64,000 bases of DNA from Metopolophium dirhodum (GCF_019925205.1 NC_083560.1:40780270-40844269); one strand, 5' to 3'; shown: positions 1 to 10,406, numbered from the stretch's first letter. Notes: generated from the sequence alone by a model not told the origin. A program made the numbers and translations.

Positions 1-81
1 GAGGTCCGCTGATGTACTCGATTCTGGGTTGGATACCAAAATTCTTCCTTCAGGTGACCCCACACCTGACACCAAAAGACG
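1..81 (-). mobile_element. Leader and primer-binding site of an upstream Gypsy element
   Basis: This is the start of the internal region of a minus-strand LTR element whose body lies left of the window. On the minus strand, 7 nt after the LTR end, positions 51-74 read TGGTGTCAGGTGTGGGGT followed by CACCTG, which resembles the complement of a tRNA-Leu 3' end; the tRNA assignment is an inference. The segment is identical to 22182-22262. Confidence 0.75.
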
Positions 82-659
82 TGTAGTGATCCCTCACTGC
101 TCGCTTATATTTTGAGTTCGTCGACGTTGATGGTTAATGTAGGAGAGAAGGTTGGAGAGAGACAAGTTGTATAAGTTATTTATAGTACTTTATTGTTAAG
201 ACAAAAAAATAATAATTAAACATTTATAAAGAAATTAGATAAATTTGAGGACAGAGCGAAAAACATCTGCCCGAGAAGTTAGTGACTGCGTAGTGCAGAC
301 TCTGTACTAAATCCTAATTTGCTATAGACTCTATCTTATATTTATATAAAATCTATATGTATAAAAAAATGTACACGGTAGAGCCCAGGAGGTGGATATC
401 TGAAAGGGAACCGGAGCTGGACGTTGTTATTGCAAAACAACCCGAATGTACGATTGGCACTCTTCTTTATTGGCACTTAAATTATTATAGGTTTGTTTTG
501 CAGATATTTGATGTCGAAGTTTTAATAACGTCGTAAAACTCTAGGTACGTACATGTACGCGATTCTTGGAATCGAATAGTTGAAAGTTAATCTCCTTGTT
601 GTTGTTGTCCTACCGCGGAAAGGTACTTAATATATTCGTAGAAACGCAGGTTTACTACA
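82..659 (-). repeat. LTR of Gypsy family A (5' LTR of the upstream element)
   Basis: The repeat begins TGTAGTGATCCC and ends GGTTTACTACA, giving TG...CA ends inside a short inverted repeat. It matches 22263-22840 at a constant offset of 22181, and in diverged form the LTR at 12931-13588. It abuts a truncated piece of a second LTR family (660-759), so it marks a junction and not a clean insertion. Confidence 0.85.
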
Positions 660-759
660 CTTGCAACAACAACCAGGCGTTATACGAGGTTTAATTTATA
701 GTGAAGTGACAAATAGTTGAATAATAAAAATAATAGTAAACTGTCGTCGGTTTACTACA
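660..759. repeat. Truncated LTR of family B (last 100 bp)
   Basis: The sequence equals the last 100 bp of the solo LTR at 2949-3549. The other 500 bp are missing where LTR A abuts it. The same truncated piece lies at 22841-22940, so truncation preceded the 22-kb duplication. Confidence 0.85.
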
Positions 760-952
760 ATGCTCTCGCCTGCGAAAATTCGTAACATATAAATAACTAT
801 ATTTTCTACATATATCTATTTTGTTCTTCTCTTAATAAAACTAATTTCACGTTTAACTCTTTTATATAAGAAAAATTTGGGTTGGAGTTTGTTCTACTTA
901 AATAAATAGTGAATTTCAGGTTTCTAATTTTTTTTTTTTTGATATCTTTATA

Positions 953-1241
953 TTAATATTTTTCTTTGATTTTATTTTCATCAATCATCTTTGTTAAGGT
1001 TACAATCGGTTCTTCATAATATTGAATTTGTTCGCAACAATAATCATATGAATGCCAAAAATTCATTATCTGTAATTTTTACCTAAATACATTAGTATAA
1101 AATATAAAATATTATATAAATCTAATAATTATAGCGATTATTTATAAAACAACACTGAATATACGTATAGGTACATAATACACGCACCTGCTGTTCTACT
1201 TCTAGAATTCTGCTTTTAACTACGTTTATTTCTGAGTTCAT
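953..1241 (-). pseudogene. Two-exon small coiled-coil gene, copy 1
   Basis: Exon 1 is 1241-1188 and exon 2 is 1069-953, with a 118-nt GT...AG intron. An in-frame stop ends exon 2 early; the same frame runs on for about 49 codons beyond it, and the paralogue at 35.7 kb has Glu where this stop lies. The product would be a short charged helical protein of unknown function, part of the virus-like cluster with CC-A, CC-B and the TFIIS-like gene. Confidence 0.5.
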
Positions 1242-1510
1242 GATTCTGAAAATTACATAGAATTTCAAAACTAACTGTTAATTGATACGTTTTTTTAAAT
1301 CTAAACCACTTTTCCTAACATTTTTATTGCATTAGTTTTATTTGAACGATTATCAAACTTATCCAGAATTGATGATATAAAACATTTATTATCCTTCAAC
1401 AGATTTTATTACAATATCATTCGATATATTTTTATAATATAAAATAATAAATAATAACAAAATGATTTATTTGTAAAAACAAATTTTATTTCTTGAAAAA
1501 CTGAATATTA

Positions 1511-1816
1511 TCAATATTTGTCTAATTGTTCATATAACTCACTAAGACCCTTCTGTATATTACTTTCACAAAGAAACGCTGTATAACTCGAATTTTTATA
1601 ATCATTTATCATTATTTGTTTTTCTTCTTCTAATTTTGCTCTTGTCGTTTTCAATCTCGCTTTCAGAATCTTTATATTTATATCTCTCAAGTTTTTTCTG
1701 AAAGTGACTTTGATTGCATCCATGCCGAGGTTGTTTTCGTTACGTTGTTGTAATATGGAGTTGATTTTTTCCCAGATAAGTGACGACTCCATTTTTTTTT
1801 TTTTTTTTTTAGACAT
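1511..1816 (-). CDS. CC-B, small coiled-coil protein, copy 1
   Basis: The 101-codon frame has a Lys run from an A-rich tract followed by a second Met; I prefer that inner ATG because the homologous 93-residue ORF at 44924 starts there. The protein is rich in Lys, Glu, Ile and Leu with helical heptads over residues 25-75, and ends in a conserved C-x3-NIQKGL-x-ELY motif shared with CC-A. It has no recognised domain. It overlaps the end of CC-A by 8 nt (ATGTCTAA), so both could come from one mRNA. Function is unknown. Confidence 0.7.
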   Translation of the reverse strand: MSKKKKKKMESSLIWEKINSILQQRNENNLGMDAIKVTFRKNLRDINIKILKARLKTTRAKLEEEKQIMINDYKNSSYTAFLCESNIQKGLSELYEQLDKY

Positions 1817-2093
1817 TATCTAATTTACTATATAACTCATTTAGCCCTTTTTGAATATTTTTCCCACATAAATAACTTATATAGATTAAATGTTTATATT
1901 CGTCTATTAAATTCTGTTTTTCTGCGATCAGTCTTTTTCTGGTTTCTTTCAGCACCGCTTTTTGTATTTTTATTTTAATATTTTTAATATTACAATGGAA
2001 CATTTTTTCATCGATATCTTGAGCATGATAATTTTCTTTCTGCTGTTTCAATATTTGCCTGATTTGTTCGTGAATTAGTGATTTGGCTTCCAT
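1809..2093 (-). CDS. CC-A, small coiled-coil protein, copy 1
   Basis: A 94-residue basic helical protein beginning MEAKSLIHEQ, paralogous to CC-B (shared C-x-KNIQKGLNELY tail and central Ile/Lys heptads). An A-rich tract lies directly before the ATG and a possible 3' splice site (TTTTCCAG) about 30 nt upstream. This copy has Gly where the other copies have Glu in the tail. It precedes CC-B on the minus strand. No known family was recognised; a structural or scaffolding role is a guess. Confidence 0.7.
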   Translation of the reverse strand: MEAKSLIHEQIRQILKQQKENYHAQDIDEKMFHCNIKNIKIKIQKAVLKETRKRLIAEKQNLIDEYKHLIYISYLCGKNIQKGLNELYSKLDNV

Positions 2094-2280
2094 TTTTTTT
2101 TCTTTTTTTTTTTTAAAAAATTCTGGAAAAATTATATAGAATTTGTAAACTATCTACTAGATAAAAAAAAATAATGCATATTAATGACAATAATTTATTT
2201 CCAACATATTCCTACTTTTTTATGTTTTTTAACTCTTTTATATTAAAAATTTGTATGTATTAATCATAATTTATTAATAC

Positions 2281-2547
2281 TTAAGAACTACAGTTTTCCT
2301 TAGGGATATAATTTTTGGTTATCTCTGTTTTTACAACATATTTCCAAGTTAAGACTACTCTTTCAGCTAATTTCCCTACGACTCCACCTCTGCTTCTTAA
2401 TTTGTTGACCACTAGACCAATTCCAGTGGCTACTAAATGTTCGATAGTGATAGGTAGTTTTGAAAGTTTGTATAGACATTCATATATTTGATCGTTGTCA
2501 CCGGCCTCAACAGCTCTCACGATTTTTCTAGCGTAGTGGTTAATCAC
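2281..2547 (-). CDS. TFIIS N-terminal (LW) domain protein, copy 1
   Basis: The 88-codon frame is almost entirely a TFIIS N-terminal/LW domain: a helical repeat with KLSKLPITIEHL, then TGIG, VNKLR and LAERVV-x2-WK, in the order seen in TFIIS, elongin A and MED26. Such domains bind partners of the RNA polymerase II elongation machinery. The RNA-cleaving zinc ribbon of TFIIS is absent. The frame opens at GTG with no ATG upstream, so the first residues probably come from another exon. It is more diverged than the 5933, 25917 and 43319 copies. Confidence 0.7.
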   Translation of the reverse strand: MINHYARKIVRAVEAGDNDQIYECLYKLSKLPITIEHLVATGIGLVVNKLRSRGGVVGKLAERVVLTWKYVVKTEITKNYIPKENCSS

Positions 2548-2602
2548 TCTGACTGACCTATATATATTATATAAATGTTTCTTTATTGAGGTTAGTTCAT
2601 AT

Positions 2603-2652
2603 ATAAATGCTTATATTATTTTATGTAAGCACAATATAATATAAGCATTTAT
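2603..2652. promoter_or_regulatory. AT-rich perfect hairpin upstream of the TFIIS-like gene
   Basis: A perfect 17-bp inverted repeat, ATAAATGCTTATATTAT at 2603-2619 and its complement at 2636-2652, has a 16-nt loop. The same 17-bp arms recur upstream of the diverged TFIIS-like copy at 36313-36361, with a different loop. The rest of 2548-2948 is AT-rich spacer in which I see nothing else. Confidence 0.6.
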
Positions 2653-2948
2653 ATCAAAATAAAAATTAACCATGGTGGCAGTCCATGTATAAACAATAGT
2701 TGTCAATGATTATATTTAGTTTGCAGAAATTAACGAATAATTTAATAATAACGTTAAAGAAAAACAATAAAATATTATAAACCAAAAAGAAAGATTTACA
2801 TTAAATAGCTATATGCATAAATAAAAACTTTAAATATAATTACTAATTATTCATATAAAATTTAAAAAAAAAAATTTAACCTGATCTAAACCTTTCACGT
2901 TTAGATTTGGCTGTCGTAATAAAATCTTACCTTTTACCGAAACAATGC

Positions 2949-3549
2949 TGTAGTGATCCATCACTAACGCTTATATTTTTGAGTTGTGACGACGTTGCTG
3001 TATGTGGTAGGATTTGTATTGACAGAGGTTCAAGTCACAGGTTTCAACAATAAGTTATAATAGTTTATTTAATAAGATAAAGTAATTTGTTACAATAAAT
3101 GTTATAAAAATTTGTGGACAGCACGTTAAGTTACTGCCCGAGAACTAGTTAAAGCTACATAAGATTACTGGGAATGTACTTAGTCTGGCGGCGATGTAGA
3201 GTGCGCGGACTCTACGACCAGGTAAGTACTACATGTAGGGCTATGGGACTAATTCTAATTCTGCTATGGATGGAGACTCGTATATATACCAAGTCTCCCT
3301 TAACGATTAGGTACACTGTATCGACTTAGGAGGTGGATCGGAAGAGCTCCGGCGAAGGAGTAACGAGTACCGACGCAGGTGTGAATGTTGTTGCCAAATC
3401 CTTGAGTTGGATAGGTACCGGATTATTTGTGATTCTCAGAATCTGGAGACTTGCAACAACAACCAGGCGTTATACGAGGTTTAATTTATAGTGAAGTGAC
3501 AAATAGTTGAATAATAAAAATAATAGTAAACTGTCGTCGGTTTACTACA
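2949..3549. repeat. Solo LTR of family B with 4-bp target duplication
   Basis: A TG...CA repeat (TGTAGTGATCCATC ... GGTTTACTACA) is flanked by ATGC at 2945-2948 and 3550-3553. The diverged paralogous site at 36025-36030 lacks the LTR and continues from one flank to the other, as an empty site should. No internal region remains, so this is a solo LTR formed by recombination. It separates two ~2.8-kb copies of the coiled-coil block (offset 2790). Confidence 0.9.
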
Positions 3550-3742
3550 ATGCTCTCGCCTGCGAAAATTCGTAACATATAAATAACTATATTTTCTACA
3601 TATATCTATTTTGTTCTTCTCTTAATAAAACTAATTTCACGTTTAACTCTTTTATATAAGAAAAATTTGGGTTGGAGTTTGTTCTACTTAAATAAATAGT
3701 GAATTTCAGGTTTCTAATTTTTTTTTTTTTGATATCTTTATA

Positions 3743-4031
3743 TTAATATTTTTCTTTGATTTTATTTTCATCAATCATCTTTGTTAAGGTTACAATCGGT
3801 TCTTCATAATATTGAATTTGTTCGCAACAATAATCATATGAATGCCAAAAATTCATTATCTGTAATTTTTACCTAAATACATTAGTATAAAATATAAAAT
3901 ATTATATAAATCTAATAATTATAGCGATTATTTATAAAACAACACTGAATATACGTATAGGTACATAATACACGCACCTGCTGTTCTACTTCTAGAATTC
4001 TGCTTTTAACTACGTTTATTTCTGAGTTCAT
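3743..4031 (-). pseudogene. Two-exon small coiled-coil gene, copy 2
   Basis: Copy of 953-1241 at offset 2790: exon 1 4031-3978, exon 2 3859-3743, with the same splice sites and the same early stop. Confidence 0.5.
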
Positions 4032-4300
4032 GATTCTGAAAATTACATAGAATTTCAAAACTAACTGTTAATTGATACGTTTTTTTAAATCTAAACCACT
4101 TTTCCTAACATTTTTATTGCATTAGTTTTATTTGAACGATTATCAAACTTATCCAGAATTGATGATATAAAACATTTATTATCCTTCAACAGATTTTATT
4201 ACAATATCATTCGATATATTTTTATAATATAAAATAATAAATAATAACAAAATGATTTATTTGTAAAAACAAATTTTATTTCTTGAAAAACTGAATATTA

Positions 4301-4606
4301 TCAATATTTGTCTAATTGTTCATATAACTCACTAAGACCCTTCTGTATATTACTTTCACAAAGAAACGCTGTATAACTCGAATTTTTATAATCATTTATC
4401 ATTATTTGTTTTTCTTCTTCTAATTTTGCTCTTGTCGTTTTCAATCTCGCTTTCAGAATCTTTATATTTATATCTCTCAAGTTTTTTCTGAAAGTGACTT
4501 TGATTGCATCCATGCCGAGGTTGTTTTCGTTACGTTGTTGTAATATGGAGTTGATTTTTTCCCAGATAAGTGACGACTCCATTTTTTTTTTTTTTTTTTT
4601 AGACAT
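4301..4606 (-). CDS. CC-B, copy 2
   Basis: Same 101-codon frame as 1511-1816. It lies downstream of CC-A (4599-4883) with the same 8-nt overlap and is the only complete CC-B in this array; the others are N-terminal fragments. Confidence 0.65.
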   Translation of the reverse strand: MSKKKKKKMESSLIWEKINSILQQRNENNLGMDAIKVTFRKNLRDINIKILKARLKTTRAKLEEEKQIMINDYKNSSYTAFLCESNIQKGLSELYEQLDKY

Positions 4607-4883
4607 TATCTAATTTACTATATAACTCATTTAGCCCTTTTTGAATATTTTTCTCACATAAATAACTTATATAGATTAAATGTTTATATTCGTCTATTAA
4701 ATTCTGTTTTTCTGCGATCAGTCTTTTTCTGGTTTCTTTCAGCACCGCTTTTTGTATTTTTATTTTAATATTTTTAATATTACAATGGAACATTTTTTCA
4801 TCGATATCTTGAGCATGATAATTTTCTTTCTGCTGTTTCAATATTTGCCTGATTTGTTCGTGAATTAGTGATTTGGCTTCCAT
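4599..4883 (-). CDS. CC-A, copy 2a
   Basis: A 94-residue coiled-coil ORF, the CC-A of the first unit in the 594-bp array. It has the standard tail with Glu in the KNIQKGL region. Confidence 0.65.
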   Translation of the reverse strand: MEAKSLIHEQIRQILKQQKENYHAQDIDEKMFHCNIKNIKIKIQKAVLKETRKRLIAEKQNLIDEYKHLIYISYLCEKNIQKGLNELYSKLDNV

Positions 4884-5192
4884 TTTTTTTTCATTTTTTT
4901 TTTTAAAAAATTCTGGAAAAATTATATAGAATTTGTAAACTATCTACTAGATAAAAAAAAATAATGCATATTAATGACAATAATTTATTTCCAACATATT
5001 CCTACTTTTTTATGTTTTTTAACTCTTTTATATTAAAAATTTGTATGTATTAATCATAATTTATTAATACTTAAGTTTTTTCTGAAAGTGACTTTGATTG
5101 CATCCATGCCGAGGTTGTTTTCGTTACGTTGTTGTAATATGGAGTTGATTTTTTCCCAGATAAGTGACGACTCCATTTTTTTTTTTTTTTTT

Positions 5193-5477
5193 TTAGACAT
5201 TATCTAATTTACTATATAACTCATTTAGCCCTTTTTGAATATTTTTCTCACATAAATAACTTATATAGATTAAATGTTTATATTCGTCTATTAAATTCTG
5301 TTTTTCTGCGATCAGTCTTTTTCTGGTTTCTTTCAGCACCGCTTTTTGTATTTTTATTTTAATATTTTTAATATTACAATGGAACATTTTTTCATCGATA
5401 TCTTGAGCATGATAATTTTCTTTCTGCTGTTTCAATATTTGCCTGATTTGTTCGTGAATTAGTGATTTGGCTTCCAT
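5193..5477 (-). CDS. CC-A, copy 2b
   Basis: Second CC-A of the array, identical in protein to 4599-4883. It is followed on the minus strand only by an N-terminal fragment of CC-B (5178-5075). Confidence 0.65.
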   Translation of the reverse strand: MEAKSLIHEQIRQILKQQKENYHAQDIDEKMFHCNIKNIKIKIQKAVLKETRKRLIAEKQNLIDEYKHLIYISYLCEKNIQKGLNELYSKLDNV

Positions 5478-5932
5478 TTTTTTTGCATTTTTTTTTTTAA
5501 AAAATTCTGGAAAAATTATATAGAATTTGTAAACTATCTACTAGATAAAAAAAAATAATGCATATTAATGACAATAATTTATTTCCAACATATTCCTACT
5601 TTTTTATGTTTTTTAACTCTTTTATATTAAAAATTTGTATGTATTAATCATAATTTATTAATACTTAAGTTTTTTCTGAAAGTGACTTTGATTGCATCCA
5701 TGCCGAGGTTGTTTTCGTTACGTTGTTGTAATATGGAGTTGATTTTTTCCCAGATAAGTGACGACTCCATTTTTTTTTTTTTTTTTTTTTTTTTCTATTC
5801 TAGAAAAATTGAATAGAAATAAAATAATGTACAGTAATAATAATAATTTATTATTTTATTTTATATTTAACTCTTTTATATAAGAAAAAACTGTGTTAAT
5901 CATAATTTACTAACATGTTTAACACTTAAAAG

Positions 5933-6187
5933 CTATGGTTCTCCTTGGAAAAATAATAATATCTCTGTTTTTACAACATATTTCCAATTAAGGACTACTC
6001 TTTCAGCTAATTTCCCTACGACTCCGCCTCTACTTCTTAATTTGTTGACCACTAGACCAATTCCAGTGGCTTCTAAAAGTTCTATAGTCATCGGTAGTTT
6101 CGAAAGTTTGTATACGCATTCATATAATTGTTCGTTGTTACAGGCCTCATCAGCTCTTACGATTTTTCTGGCGTAGTGATTAATCAC
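5933..6187 (-). CDS. TFIIS N-terminal (LW) domain protein, copy 2
   Basis: The 84-codon frame has the LW-domain landmarks (KLSKLPMTIELL, TGIG, VNKLR, LAERVVLNWK). The tail differs from copy 1. The frame starts at GTG right after TCAGTCAGAG, which could be a 3' splice site or an initiator, so the true N terminus is uncertain. It shares an intergenic region with gene E, transcribed the other way. Confidence 0.7.
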   Translation of the reverse strand: MINHYARKIVRADEACNNEQLYECVYKLSKLPMTIELLEATGIGLVVNKLRSRGGVVGKLAERVVLNWKYVVKTEILLFFQGEP

Positions 6188-6539
6188 TCTGACTGAATGA
6201 ATGTATACATTCTAATTTATTTTAAATCCTGTTTGTAATAATTTAAATTCATGTAATGTAATTTGCTGTTGTATATGAACATGTTTCAGCACCCATCTAA
6301 GGTAAGGTTATTGTAGAAATTTATTCAAGGAGGGTATTGACTATGGTAAAAGGTGAATGTCATAAACATTTGGCTGAGATAGGTTATGTTAGCGTCAATT
6401 TAAATGCATGTAATGCGATTTTGCTGTTGTACCTGTATGTTCATGTTTTAGCAGTTTTCTATAATGTAAGGTTATGGCACCAGGCCATTGCTATGGCCAT
6501 TTGTATACTTAATTATTGAAGTAGTGGTAAAAATCTGTG
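6188..6539. other. Divergent intergenic region with degenerate ~200-bp repeats
   Basis: Two related segments follow one another, each with a run like AATGTAATTTGCTGTTGTA and then CAT(A)TGTTTCAGC/TTTTAGC. The short ORF here (6337-6519) looks like chance. The block recurs at 26172-26523, 42967-43318 and 46445-46660, so it probably holds the upstream control region of the divergent genes. Confidence 0.45.
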
Positions 6540-6576
6540 TATAAAAGACAGAGGGAATTCTCTAATATTCACCAGT
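6540..6576 (+). promoter_or_regulatory. TATA plus CAGT core promoter of gene E, copy 2
   Basis: TATAAAAG at 6540-6547 is followed 33 nt later by ACCAGTCTT (CAGT at 6573). This matches the arthropod TATA/initiator arrangement, which baculovirus early promoters also use. It lies upstream of the gene E exons at 6900-7539. Confidence 0.6.
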
Positions 6577-6899
6577 CTTCAAGATTTCATCCCAGGACAA
6601 GAAGCTCAGTTCAACAGAAATACTACCAAAATAAAATGTCGTAGCAAATTACCATAGCAAATTGGAGGCCGGTCGTAACACCACTCAACGCTATGGTTAT
6701 AATTCTTGAAATAATATTAAATGACTGATTATAACATAGTTTTTTTAAAAAAAAAAAAAATAAATATTTAGTAACTAAAGTATATTGGAAGTGCGTCGTA
6801 ACATTACTCAACGCTTTGGGTATAATTCTTGGGACATAGAAAAAATATATAATGAAAAAAAAACAGTAAAAATAATATACTATGTTTTATGTTTCACAG

Positions 6900-7539
6900 A
6901 ATGAACATTTTAGCAAATCAATTGATATGAGACCGTCCTTTTTAAAAACAAAACCTGGAACAAAACGTTCTGCAGAAAAAACAAGTGTTAAAAAACCTAT
7001 GAAAAAGAAGCAGAATAAAATGGTAATAAAAATAATATTTTTTCCTAATGATAGCATAAATAATTTAATTTTTTTTATAGAATGCATCATACAGAGATAA
7101 TATCGGCGAACGCTTGAGATCAGAAGATTTTGATGTTGAAGTATTTAATTCGCTAACATTCAGACAAGGAGATGGCGTTGTGACAATAAAGACGCCTTTT
7201 GAAGAAAAAGGAAAGGATCTTTGGGTGCTAAGTCATTATAAGGTTACTAACATCGAGAATGTACCAGTAAAGGACAGGTAAATACATTGGTTTAAATTTA
7301 AAAAACTATTGCTGAATCTGTTTTTTTTTTACTGATTTTATTTACTTCTTTTGTTTTTAAATAAAATAATTTGTTGTAATAGATGGAAGTTCAGTGAAGC
7401 TACTGTTAGATTGTACACGACCGACGAATAAAAAGATCAAACACTTAATACTGGTCTTAATGAGACAATGCAAATTATATTTGATAAATTACTAACCGAT
7501 CCAAAGCGTCAAACTATTAAAAGCAAGACGGTTGTTTGA
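6900..7539 (+). pseudogene. Gene E, copy 2 (degraded)
   Basis: Exons 6900-7022, 7081-7277 and 7383-7539 keep GT...AG borders and match exons 2-4 of the intact gene at 53353-54309 (FNSLTFRQGDG in exon 3; NETMQIIFDKLL-x-DPKRQT in exon 4). An in-frame stop at 7429-7431 interrupts exon 4, and exon 1 is lost: the ATG near 6635 runs into a stop after one codon. No domain was recognised. It is convergent with the PC4-like gene fragment at 7896-8108. Confidence 0.75.
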
Positions 7540-7895
7540 TTATTATACGGAAAAATGAGTTTCATTTAATAAAACAAAATATTATTATACATGTATGTTT
7601 TTATTTGTTCAATACTCAAAGGTCTTGGAAAATATAAACCTATAAACTATATAGTATGCCTGAGAAAAAAATTTCTAATTGAAACATTGCTATCAATTCT
7701 GTACTATCAAAATTTAATCTACTTATTTACTGAAAACATGTGATAAGAATAAAACATAAAGTTTGAAACTAAAACGCATTAAAACTATTCTTTATGATTA
7801 AAGGCGACATGTAATTTAAAAAAAAAGCAAGTTTATTATTGAATAAAAAAGTTTTTATTTTTTAAATAAATAATTATTAAACATATTTATATATT
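7540..7895. other. AT-rich 3' spacer, no gene seen
   Basis: Spacer between convergent gene E and the PC4-like gene. It contains AATAAA-like signals on both strands, as expected for facing polyadenylation sites. A 77-bp piece of this spacer was copied into the LTR at 45977-46056. Confidence 0.5.
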
Positions 7896-8108
7896 TTATA
7901 TTATTAGATCTTGTAAAATCATATCGGACAATGTGTTAAAATGAAATTGTAATATTTCATATAAAAATGATGTGTCATCGTTCTGTAAATGATTATAATA
8001 ATTAAAATCATAGTTTTGAATATATTGGTTGGTAAATTCGTTCCTTTGGCAAGTGGACGGCAGACCACGGACATCATTTTTAATTAGGTCATATGCAGTG
8101 TTGAATTA
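7896..8108 (-). pseudogene. PC4-like protein gene, C-terminal 71 codons only
   Basis: The sequence matches the 3' third of the intact gene at 27880-28500 and stops abruptly at 8108, where hAT transposase sequence begins. The remaining 135 codons are absent. Confidence 0.8.
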
Positions 8109-10406
8109 TGGATTGCCAAATAATCCATAATTCAAGTTCAGAAGTTAAATATTGTTTTTCTATGTCTAAATATGAGTATTCTTTATCAACAATTTCTGCA
8201 ATATAATTTATATCATCCGACTTGATATCAACAACACTTTTTGGTATAAGAAGTAATAATTTATAAACAGTTAAATTTTTTTTACTTAAATATCTATCTT
8301 TTAGATCATCGAGTACATGATCATACAGTACATTATAAACAGAAATTCTAAAGTATTCTTCAATAGAAACAGATAAAGTATTTGGTCTATGTATTTGATG
8401 CTTAGTAATGCGTGGTAACTTAAGTTCCACATCTAATTTTTCCATCAGTTTTTTACTTTCTTCAAATATTGTTTTGAAATGTATATCACTGTTTGACCGC
8501 CTATTTACCATAACGTTTATAATATCCTTAAAGCAATCTTCAGCAAAATTTAAATCATTTTGAATACCTTGAAGTAGTTTACTTGCAGGTGCTGTTAAGT
8601 AAAGTAAATCTGATAGTGTAAACAATGATATTATAAATTCACATGTAGTTAATGAATTTAAAAGAGAGTAAGCTTTCACTGACGAATCATTATCTTGCCA
8701 CTCGGTTATAAGGTTCAGAGATTTAATAATATATTGTAGAGAATTCTTAAATATTAAAATGCTATCATGTCTTTCAGTCCATCTGGTTTCACATAGACTC
8801 ATTAAATGTTTTTCTTTACCAAATACTTTTTTTAGAACAAAATTCCTTTTTGCTGACATATTAAAAAATTTTACAGTTTCTTTAATAATACCAACAGAGT
8901 TTTTAATTGACATGACACTAGATGATTTAGAAATTGATAAATTTAAACAATGATTAGAACATGGGCTATAGACTGCGTTTGGAGTTGCGTTAGATTGAAT
9001 ATATTTAACAGCGCCACGAACAGTGGAAGTCATTACCGAGCAAGTAATGTAGCATCAGTAGAAATTCCAACACAGTGTTCTAAGTTTAAATTTAAATTTT
9101 TTAGAATATTAATAACTGTTTTTCCAAGAATATCACCAGTGAGTTTAGGTTCAATAAGAGTGTTTTCATCATTTTCTGTAGATTCTTCATTGTCATTGAT
9201 CTGTTCCTCTTGGTTTGATTTTTGGTTATTATAAAAGTATGTGTGGCAGTTTATGAACGAAACAAAGTCTTCTTTTATTTTTCCACCAAAAATATATCTT
9301 AAAACTAGTGTCATTTGAGATGAATGTGACACATCTGTGGTTTCATCAAATATGATACTATAAAACTTATTAGATTTAATATCTGTTAATATTTTATAAA
9401 TAATTTCTTCTTTACAGCATTCTATTATTTCTTCTTGAATTGTATTACTTATATAAGTAGCTTTAGCATGAGTTGTCTTGAGATGATTTTCTAATACCTT
9501 ATCGCCAGATTTTATTCGAAATCTTAAAAGTTCTCTAAAGTTTCCTTCATTAATAACAGATGTGTTTGAACTAGCCATAGTCAATAAATCACCATCATCT
9601 CTATGTCCTCTTAGGGGAATGTTTTGTCTTGCCAAAAAAATAATAGTTTCAATAATTGGTCGAATTTTTTCTCTATTTTCAAGTATTTGGCGTTTTCTCT
9701 CACTATCAATCATATTAATAACTTCTTTTTCAGGCTGCTCATACCGGGACAAAAATTCTTCAGCTTGTAAAACTGCATTTTTATGATATAAATTATTTTG
9801 GTGAGATTCTAAATCTCCATCTTTTCCCAATAGTTTAGCAAATGTATTTAATGATACAGTGACTAATTTTTTTAAAGGTACAGTATTTCTCAACCCTCCT
9901 TTATTATTAACAAGAAAAAGTACACAAAATTTACAGAATAACCCAGATTTAATTGATGAATATGCTAACCAAGGAAATTTTGTAAAGTGAGATTGATTTA
10001 AGAATCGTTTGCCTTCTTTGCCTTTTTTAACATGTGTTGAAAACGGATAAATAAAATCAGATTCAGGCAAATAATTTTTTTTAATTAAACGATATTTTGT
10101 ATTTTGATTTATTGACATTGAGTTTGTATAATATCCAATATCGTCAATAAAAGTTGAAGGTTCTAAAATATTATTTTCTATAGTGCAATCAGTATTCTGT
10201 TCATTTTCAGATAGTTGAGAAGTAGATGGAATCGGAATATTTATGTTTTCTATTTTAGTAATTGGTTCTGTCGGTTCTGATAAAATATGTTTTTTGTTAA
10301 AAAATTTAGAAATATTTACTTGTTTTCTTTTTGCAGTTGTAGTTTGATCTCCATCAGAATTGCTCATTGTGATAGTGATGTTTTTTCGATTATCGGAAAC
10401 ACTCAA
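8109..10406 (-). pseudogene. hAT transposase, TTF zinc finger and DUF4371 type
   Basis: Transposase of the ZMYM1-like/52-kDa-repressor group of hAT elements. The first frame (10406-9033) has a TTF-type finger region with FPWLAYS and CKFCVLF, then the DUF4371 core with IIFDETTDVSHSSQM. The second frame (9033 to 8109) continues with SPCSNHCLNL and CETRWTERHDS, typical of the hAT RNase H-like fold. The two frames meet at a frameshift at 9033-9050, where about 8 extra bases sit next to the expected Asp-rich motif. The C-terminal dimerisation domain is missing, so the product cannot be functional. Confidence 0.85.

Larger units (their letters stand above)
4481..5790 (-). repeat. Tandem array of a 594-bp unit carrying CC-A
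   Basis: Units start at 4481, 5075 and 5669, with an exact period of 594 bp. Each holds the first ~30 codons of CC-B, a full CC-A and the AT-rich spacer; the last is cut after the CC-B fragment. The left arm (23872-25775) has one more unit and the right arm one fewer, so the array changes length by unequal exchange or slippage. Confidence 0.85.

Noticed and set aside
6337..6519. 60-codon ORF MTMVKGECHK... (also at 26321 and 42987)
   Set aside because: Lies in repeated control DNA; the related segment at 46277-46516 does not keep the frame.
6887..7090. Hydrophobic 67-codon ORF antisense to gene E exon 2 and its intron
   Set aside because: Shadow of a real exon; spans its intron on the other strand.
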